From assembly GCA_020025075.1 (NCBI GenBank), contig JAHHSR010000004.1, forward strand, positions 1 through 54,442: DNA of 54,442 bases, written 5' to 3'. A program made the position numbers and the translations under genes. This document shows positions 50,681 through 54,442 of this stretch, piece by piece (positions within the stretch are counted from its first letter, which is position 1; each line of letters starts with the position of its first letter). A model generated the notes under the pieces. That model was not told the origin of the DNA. It was given only the letters and a program-made list of their open reading frames with translations, and made no database searches. Origin of the DNA: Pectinatus sp. Lineage in GTDB: Bacteria > Bacillota > Negativicutes > Selenomonadales > Selenomonadaceae.

Positions 50681-51993
50681 ATTACGAAGAAGCATTAGAG
50701 TATTTAAATGGTCTCAAGAGCTTCGCCCAAAAGCCGGGGCTCGAGCGCATTAGCGCTATGCTGAAACTTTTGGGCAACCCGCATTTAAAGTATAAGACAG
50801 TGCATGTCACGGGCACAAATGGCAAGGGGTCTGTCTGTGCTATGCTCAGCAGCATTTTAAGCCGCTCGAATATTAATACGGGCCTTTACATCTCACCGCA
50901 TCTTACTTCTTATACGGAGCGTATTCAGCTAAATGACCACCCGATAAGCGAAGCGGAGTTTGCGGACAGTATCGCTGCCGTGCGCGAGGCGGCCGAAAGG
51001 CTTGAGGTGGAAAAGGTTGGCTCGCCGACGCAGTTTGAGGTTTTGACGGCAGCGGCCTTTTACTGCTTTGCCGTTAATGGCGTCGAGTACGCTGTCGTCG
51101 AGGTGGGCATAGGCGGCCTTTGGGATTCGACGAATGTCATTCAGCCAGATGTCTGCATAATCACCAATATTGCTTTTGAGCATGCCCGCCTTTGCGGCGG
51201 CACGCTCGAGGGCATTGCCCGCCACAAGGCCGGCATTATGAAAGACGGCGTGCCTGTCGTGACAGATGCCAAGGGAATGACGCTCGATGTTTTGCGCTCG
51301 GAAGCGGTTGCCAAAAGTGCCGATATTTTCGTCGAGGACAAGGATTTTGTCGTGCATTTTCTCGCGTGTGGCGAGGCGGGGCAAAGAATTAAATTTACCT
51401 CGGAAATTTTGGGCATAAATGATGAGTTTAGCCTGTCTCTTTTAGGGGAACACCAGCTCAGAAACAGTGCGCTTTCCATCATGACGGCGTATCTTCTCGC
51501 CAATGACGATGAGCGCATTGGTTTTGGTACGATAAGTGAAGCGCTAAGCTCCGTGCGCTGGCCGGGACGCTTTGAAATTTTCTCGCGCGAGGGCGATGGC
51601 GCCAAGATAATCGTCGATGGTGCGCATAATCCCGCGGGCGTTGCCATGCTGCGCCAAAATCTCGACGCGTATTTTCTGGGTGAAAAGCGAATTTTCGTGC
51701 TCGGCCTTTTGCGCGACCGCGATGTTGAGTTGATGCTCAAGACGCTCGTGCGTCCCGGGGACGTGCTTATCGCCACTTTCCCTGATTCGGAACGGGCGGC
51801 AGACCCCTTGGTCTGGACGAGCCTGCCAGAGCTGAAGGATTGCCATGTCGAGGTTTGCGGCAATCGTTCTGCGGCATTGCAGCGGGCGATGGAACTTTTG
51901 ACGCCTGGACAGATTGTCTGCGTGGCAGGTTCGCTTTATCTTATAGGTGAATTGCGCGAGGTGCTGCTTCAAATTCTCGCCAAAAAATTTTAA
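50677..51993 (+). CDS. folC: Folylpolyglutamate synthase / dihydrofolate synthase
   Basis: A 438-residue Mur-ligase-like enzyme that adds glutamate to folates (and makes dihydrofolate). P-loop VTGTNGKGSV, IGGLWDSTN and the C-terminal VDGAHNPAG motif are intact. It starts within the valS stop codon, a gene pair common in Firmicutes. Confidence 0.95.
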   Translation: MNYEEALEYLNGLKSFAQKPGLERISAMLKLLGNPHLKYKTVHVTGTNGKGSVCAMLSSILSRSNINTGLYISPHLTSYTERIQLNDHPISEAEFADSIAAVREAAERLEVEKVGSPTQFEVLTAAAFYCFAVNGVEYAVVEVGIGGLWDSTNVIQPDVCIITNIAFEHARLCGGTLEGIARHKAGIMKDGVPVVTDAKGMTLDVLRSEAVAKSADIFVEDKDFVVHFLACGEAGQRIKFTSEILGINDEFSLSLLGEHQLRNSALSIMTAYLLANDDERIGFGTISEALSSVRWPGRFEIFSREGDGAKIIVDGAHNPAGVAMLRQNLDAYFLGEKRIFVLGLLRDRDVELMLKTLVRPGDVLIATFPDSERAADPLVWTSLPELKDCHVEVCGNRSAALQRAMELLTPGQIVCVAGSLYLIGELREVLLQILAKKF

Positions 51994-52010
51994 TGGGTAT
52001 GGTATAAGCT

Positions 52011-53318
52011 ATGAACATTTTCAAGAAAAACCGCTATGCCAATGATTGCGGCCGCATGGCCTTTTACATGCTCGTCTTATCGGCGTTTTTTGCTTCGCTT
52101 GAAAGCTCCGCTTCGACCTACACGCTTATTATAGGGCTTTTCTTTTTAATTGGCGGCAGGGCTTTTGGTGCGAAAAAATGGCATGGCACACCGCTTGATA
52201 AAGCCTTGTGGCTCTTTGTCTTGATGGGCTTTTTATCAATCTTCGATTCGCCCCAAAAGGCGTTTAGCTTTTATAATTGGTATCATCTCGTCGGCGTTTA
52301 TGTGATTATCTATTATCTGTCGGCCGAGTTTCTCAATGAGAAAGAGCGCTTTAAGATGCTTTTTTATGCTTTGGCGCTGGGGAGTATTGTCGTTATCGCC
52401 TATGCTTTTTATCAGTATCTTGTCGGCATTAGCACGGTGAGTGAGCACTGGGTGGATACGAGTGCTTTTCCTACCATGAAACTTCGCCTTTATTCGCTTT
52501 GGGAAAATCCCAATCTCTTTGCCGGCTATCTCGATGTTGGCATGAGCATGGCACTGGGAATTGGGGTAATGGTCAAGGGGCGTCTGCGCCTCATCTGTGC
52601 CGCTTTTTTTGCGGCGATGGGAGCTTGCCTCGTTCTCACCTATGCGCGTGGTGCGCTTATCAGCATTGCCTTTATGCTCGTCGTCTATGCGGTGCTTTAT
52701 AATAGGAAACTTCTCGTGCCGCTTATTTTGGTCGGCGCCGTTTTGCTCTTGGCAGACCACACCTTGTTTATGCGCATGGATTCCCTCTTGAAGGGGGGAG
52801 ATACTTCGACGCAGTTGCGCATTGCCCTTTGGGAAAGCACGCTGGCGATGATTATGGACCACCCTCTTTTGGGTATCGGCTGGGGGGCATATTATTTTGT
52901 CTATCCGCTTTACGACTTTTATATGCAGGGACATTTTATCAAAATTGTCCACGCCCACAATATGTACTTGAATATTGCTGCCGAAATTGGACTTATCGGT
53001 TTTGGCGCTTATATGTACTGCTTTTTTAGCACGCTATGGCGGGCTTTGCGCAATTTTCGCTATGTCGAGGAGGATTTTTTGCGCGGCATCTTGCTGGGGT
53101 GCGGCTTGGCACTCGTCTCGCTGGCGGTGAATGGCCTTACAGATTACGTGCTCTTTAATACGGAATTGTCGCTTCTTTATTGGCTCCTTTGCGGTCTGGT
53201 GGCAGCTCTTTTGCGCTTGCCGTCCGTTCAGAAGGCGCGCGAGCGGGAAAAAGCACTACACGTTGGCCTTACGCGCCCGCCGGAAACAGAACCTGCCGAT
53301 ATGTATCATCTAGATTGA
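52011..53318 (+). CDS. O-antigen ligase family (WaaL-like) membrane protein
   Basis: A 435-residue protein with about 11-12 membrane helices. The large periplasmic loop has the family motif LWENPNLFAGYL, and AHNMYLNIAAEIGLIG near the C-terminal third matches the Wzy_C/O-antigen ligase His motif (H in AHNMYL). It probably joins O-antigen or another polysaccharide to lipid A-core, or acts as a polymerase. Last gene of the valS-folC run, 17 bases after folC. Confidence 0.87.
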   Translation: MNIFKKNRYANDCGRMAFYMLVLSAFFASLESSASTYTLIIGLFFLIGGRAFGAKKWHGTPLDKALWLFVLMGFLSIFDSPQKAFSFYNWYHLVGVYVIIYYLSAEFLNEKERFKMLFYALALGSIVVIAYAFYQYLVGISTVSEHWVDTSAFPTMKLRLYSLWENPNLFAGYLDVGMSMALGIGVMVKGRLRLICAAFFAAMGACLVLTYARGALISIAFMLVVYAVLYNRKLLVPLILVGAVLLLADHTLFMRMDSLLKGGDTSTQLRIALWESTLAMIMDHPLLGIGWGAYYFVYPLYDFYMQGHFIKIVHAHNMYLNIAAEIGLIGFGAYMYCFFSTLWRALRNFRYVEEDFLRGILLGCGLALVSLAVNGLTDYVLFNTELSLLYWLLCGLVAALLRLPSVQKAREREKALHVGLTRPPETEPADMYHLD

Positions 53319-53492
53319 GATGTTTTTAGGAAGTTACTGTGAGAAAAGTGAAAAAATTCTCAAAAATAATCGAGCAGGCTGTTTTTTAGTGATATTTTTG
53401 ACTTAAAAGAGCGGCCCGCCGCTGAAGGGGCAGTCCCCAAAAAGAAAAAGCGAGGTGAAAAGATGCTGCTTGCATGATGGCAGCATTGAAGG
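53319..53492 (+). other. Leader of rex with stem-loop-split ribosome binding site
   Basis: GCGG/CCGC and GGGG/CCCC hairpins lie at 53411-53437. GAGGTG (53452-53457) precedes ATGCTGC (53463-53469), which pairs perfectly with GCAGCAT (53480-53486); six bases later comes the rex ATG. An alternative reading is a four-codon leader peptide (ATG at 53463, stop TGA). An inverted repeat TGAGAA/TTCTCA near 53340-53363 is not a consensus Rex box. Confidence 0.45.
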
Positions 53493-54119
53493 ATGAAAGA
53501 GATATCAAAGGCTACGATAGACCGCCTGTCGCTGTATTTTCGCGTGCTGCGCACAGCACGCGAGGAGGGAATGAAGGTGATTTCTTCCGAGGAGCTTGGA
53601 CGGCGCATTGAGATAACGCCGGAGCAGATTAGGAAGGATTTGGCATCCTTTGGGCAGTTCGGCAAGAAGGGCGTCGGCTACTATGTGGCAGAGTTGCAGC
53701 AAAATATCAGCAATATTTTGGGACTTAACCGTCACTGGAAAATTGTCATTATCGGCGTTGGCCATTTGGGAGCTGCCCTGGCTAACTACCACAATTTCAT
53801 CAATCTGGGCTTTAATCTCGTTGCTCTGTTTGACAATAATCCGGCCATAATAGGCAAGACAATCAACAACGTGCAGGTACTTGGCATGGATAAGCTGGAA
53901 ATGGCCATCAAATCCTTGGGCATTGATATAGGCATTATCGCCGTGCCGCGCCTTGAAGCGCAGAAGGTGGCCGACCGCCTCGTCGCCTCTCATGTCAAAG
54001 GTATCTGGAATTTCGCGCCGATTCGCTTGCGCGTGCCCAAGCATGTCCACATGGTCAATGAAGACCTTTCCGTGGGGCTGAGCAGTTTATCTTATCACAT
54101 TACGAATGCTTTCGGCTGA
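53493..54119 (+). CDS. rex: Redox-sensing transcriptional repressor Rex
   Basis: A 208-residue NADH/NAD+ sensor. The N-terminal winged helix (SSEELGRRIEITPEQIRKDLASFGQFGKKGVGY) and Rossmann domain (IIGVGHLGAAL) match the family, as does the C-terminal swapped helix. Rex represses fermentative and respiratory genes when NADH is low. ATG 53493 follows an in-frame stop, so no earlier start is possible; GAAGG abuts it too closely to serve as SD. Confidence 0.95.
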   Translation: MKEISKATIDRLSLYFRVLRTAREEGMKVISSEELGRRIEITPEQIRKDLASFGQFGKKGVGYYVAELQQNISNILGLNRHWKIVIIGVGHLGAALANYHNFINLGFNLVALFDNNPAIIGKTINNVQVLGMDKLEMAIKSLGIDIGIIAVPRLEAQKVADRLVASHVKGIWNFAPIRLRVPKHVHMVNEDLSVGLSSLSYHITNAFG

Positions 54120-54359
54120 GCGTTTTAGGTCGGCGGCAATGGGCATCATTTTGATGGAATATATATGTAATAAATGTATAGAATTGGACTTTATCATAAT
54201 CCGCCAGAAGACTCCTTCCTCTTAGGTGGGAGATGAATGGTGGCATCTTGTGCGGGCTCAATACCCGCACAAGATAAAATTCAACTTAGATAGTCTTGCT
54301 AACTGAACTGTTTTGCTGTATATATGTATATAATATAGCAAGAAAGGAGGTGCAACAAG
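54120..54359 (+). other. TnpB-element left region with hairpins
   Basis: An imperfect CTCC..CCT/AGG..GGGAG hairpin at about 54212-54233 is followed by ATGAATGG, similar to an IS605-family end or a TnpB guide-RNA end. A perfect 10-bp hairpin (54247-54256 with 54264-54273) follows and could be the subterminal palindrome or a terminator. TATAAT-like sequence near 54330 may drive tnpB. Confidence 0.45.
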
Positions 54360-54442
54360 ATGTATCTAACTCAATCGAATGTAATCCGGAAGCTTTCCCA
54401 AAAAGAGTATGCCATGCTCAAAGAGATGTGCCAATATAGCAA
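54360..54442 (+). CDS. tnpB: TnpB / IS605 OrfB family protein (5' fragment, cut by window end)
   Basis: Only 27 codons are inside the window. They read MYLTQSNVIRKLSQKEYAML and onward, which matches the start of IS200/IS605-family TnpB proteins, RNA-guided nucleases. AAAGGAGG lies eight bases before the ATG. The gene continues past the right edge, so integrity is unknown. Confidence 0.75.
   Translation, partial: MYLTQSNVIRKLSQKEYAMLKEMCQYS

Overview
The window is 54.4 kb from a diderm member of the Firmicutes, most likely of the class Negativicutes (Selenomonas/Veillonella-type). It combines Firmicutes regulation (a T-box leader on valS, a yybP-ykoY manganese riboswitch on a TerC gene, Rex, YycJ) with outer-membrane biology (TonB, autotransporter beta-barrels, O-antigen ligase, a complete set of lipid A aminoarabinose genes). 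The metabolism is anaerobic: dissimilatory-type sulfite reductase AsrABC, B12-dependent ribonucleotide reductase, and anaerobic (CbiD/E/T) cobalamin synthesis. The organism assignment is inference from gene content.

Layout. 1-150: right-end hairpin of an IS200/IS605-type TnpB element and a duplicated junction. 160-3.8 kb: YgjP-like metallopeptidase, then a minus-strand group (yycJ, rlmH, a small gene, tadA, usp) and a cold-shock gene with a structured leader. 4.4-10.2 kb: LysR regulator, Mn riboswitch plus TerC exporter, a Zn/Cd-type P1B ATPase behind an ArsR/SmtB-like palindrome, a secreted class 3 lipase and cobO. 10.4-17.1 kb: HD-GYP protein, three tRNA genes, manA, a CDF transporter, a DUF951 gene, a DMT transporter with a structured leader, and fetAB. 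17.1-24.8 kb (minus strand): serS, a PASTA class B PBP, tonB, an ArnE/SMR-like gene preceded by a group I intron core, a YdjM-like hydrolase and a two-component system. 24.9-33.9 kb (plus strand): arnT-arnB-arnC-arnA(formyltransferase)-arnA(decarboxylase)-arnD followed without a gap by cbiD-cbiE-cbiT. 33.9-39.7 kb: an intact short autotransporter, a possible structured RNA, and a long decayed autotransporter. 39.9-42.0 kb: Crp/Fnr regulator, nucleoside phosphorylase and a PnuC-like transporter. 42-47.4 kb (minus): asrABC and nrdJ. 47.7-54.1 kb: T-box-valS-folC, O-antigen ligase and rex. 54.36 kb to the end: the first codons of a TnpB gene.

How it fits together. The two-component system diverges from the arn operon and probably controls it; the ArnE-like gene on the other side of that system could supply the missing lipid-linked aminoarabinose flippase. 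Metal homeostasis genes (TerC, P1B ATPase, CDF, FetAB) are scattered but frequent. B12 genes (cobO, cbiDET) and a B12-dependent enzyme (nrdJ) share the window but not one operon.

Most notable: (1) a group I intron core with matching P1 and P10 guide pairings in the gap between ydjM and the ArnE-like gene, in a window bordered on both sides by TnpB-element sequence; (2) four genes (terC, the ArnE-like gene, nrdJ, rex) whose Shine-Dalgarno and start codon are separated by a stem-loop that would bring them together when folded; (3) an autotransporter whose upstream region has three perfect 15-bp tandem repeats between operator-like palindromes and the promoter, plus perfect 24-bp repeats inside the gene, which suggests length-variable expression and length-variable product.
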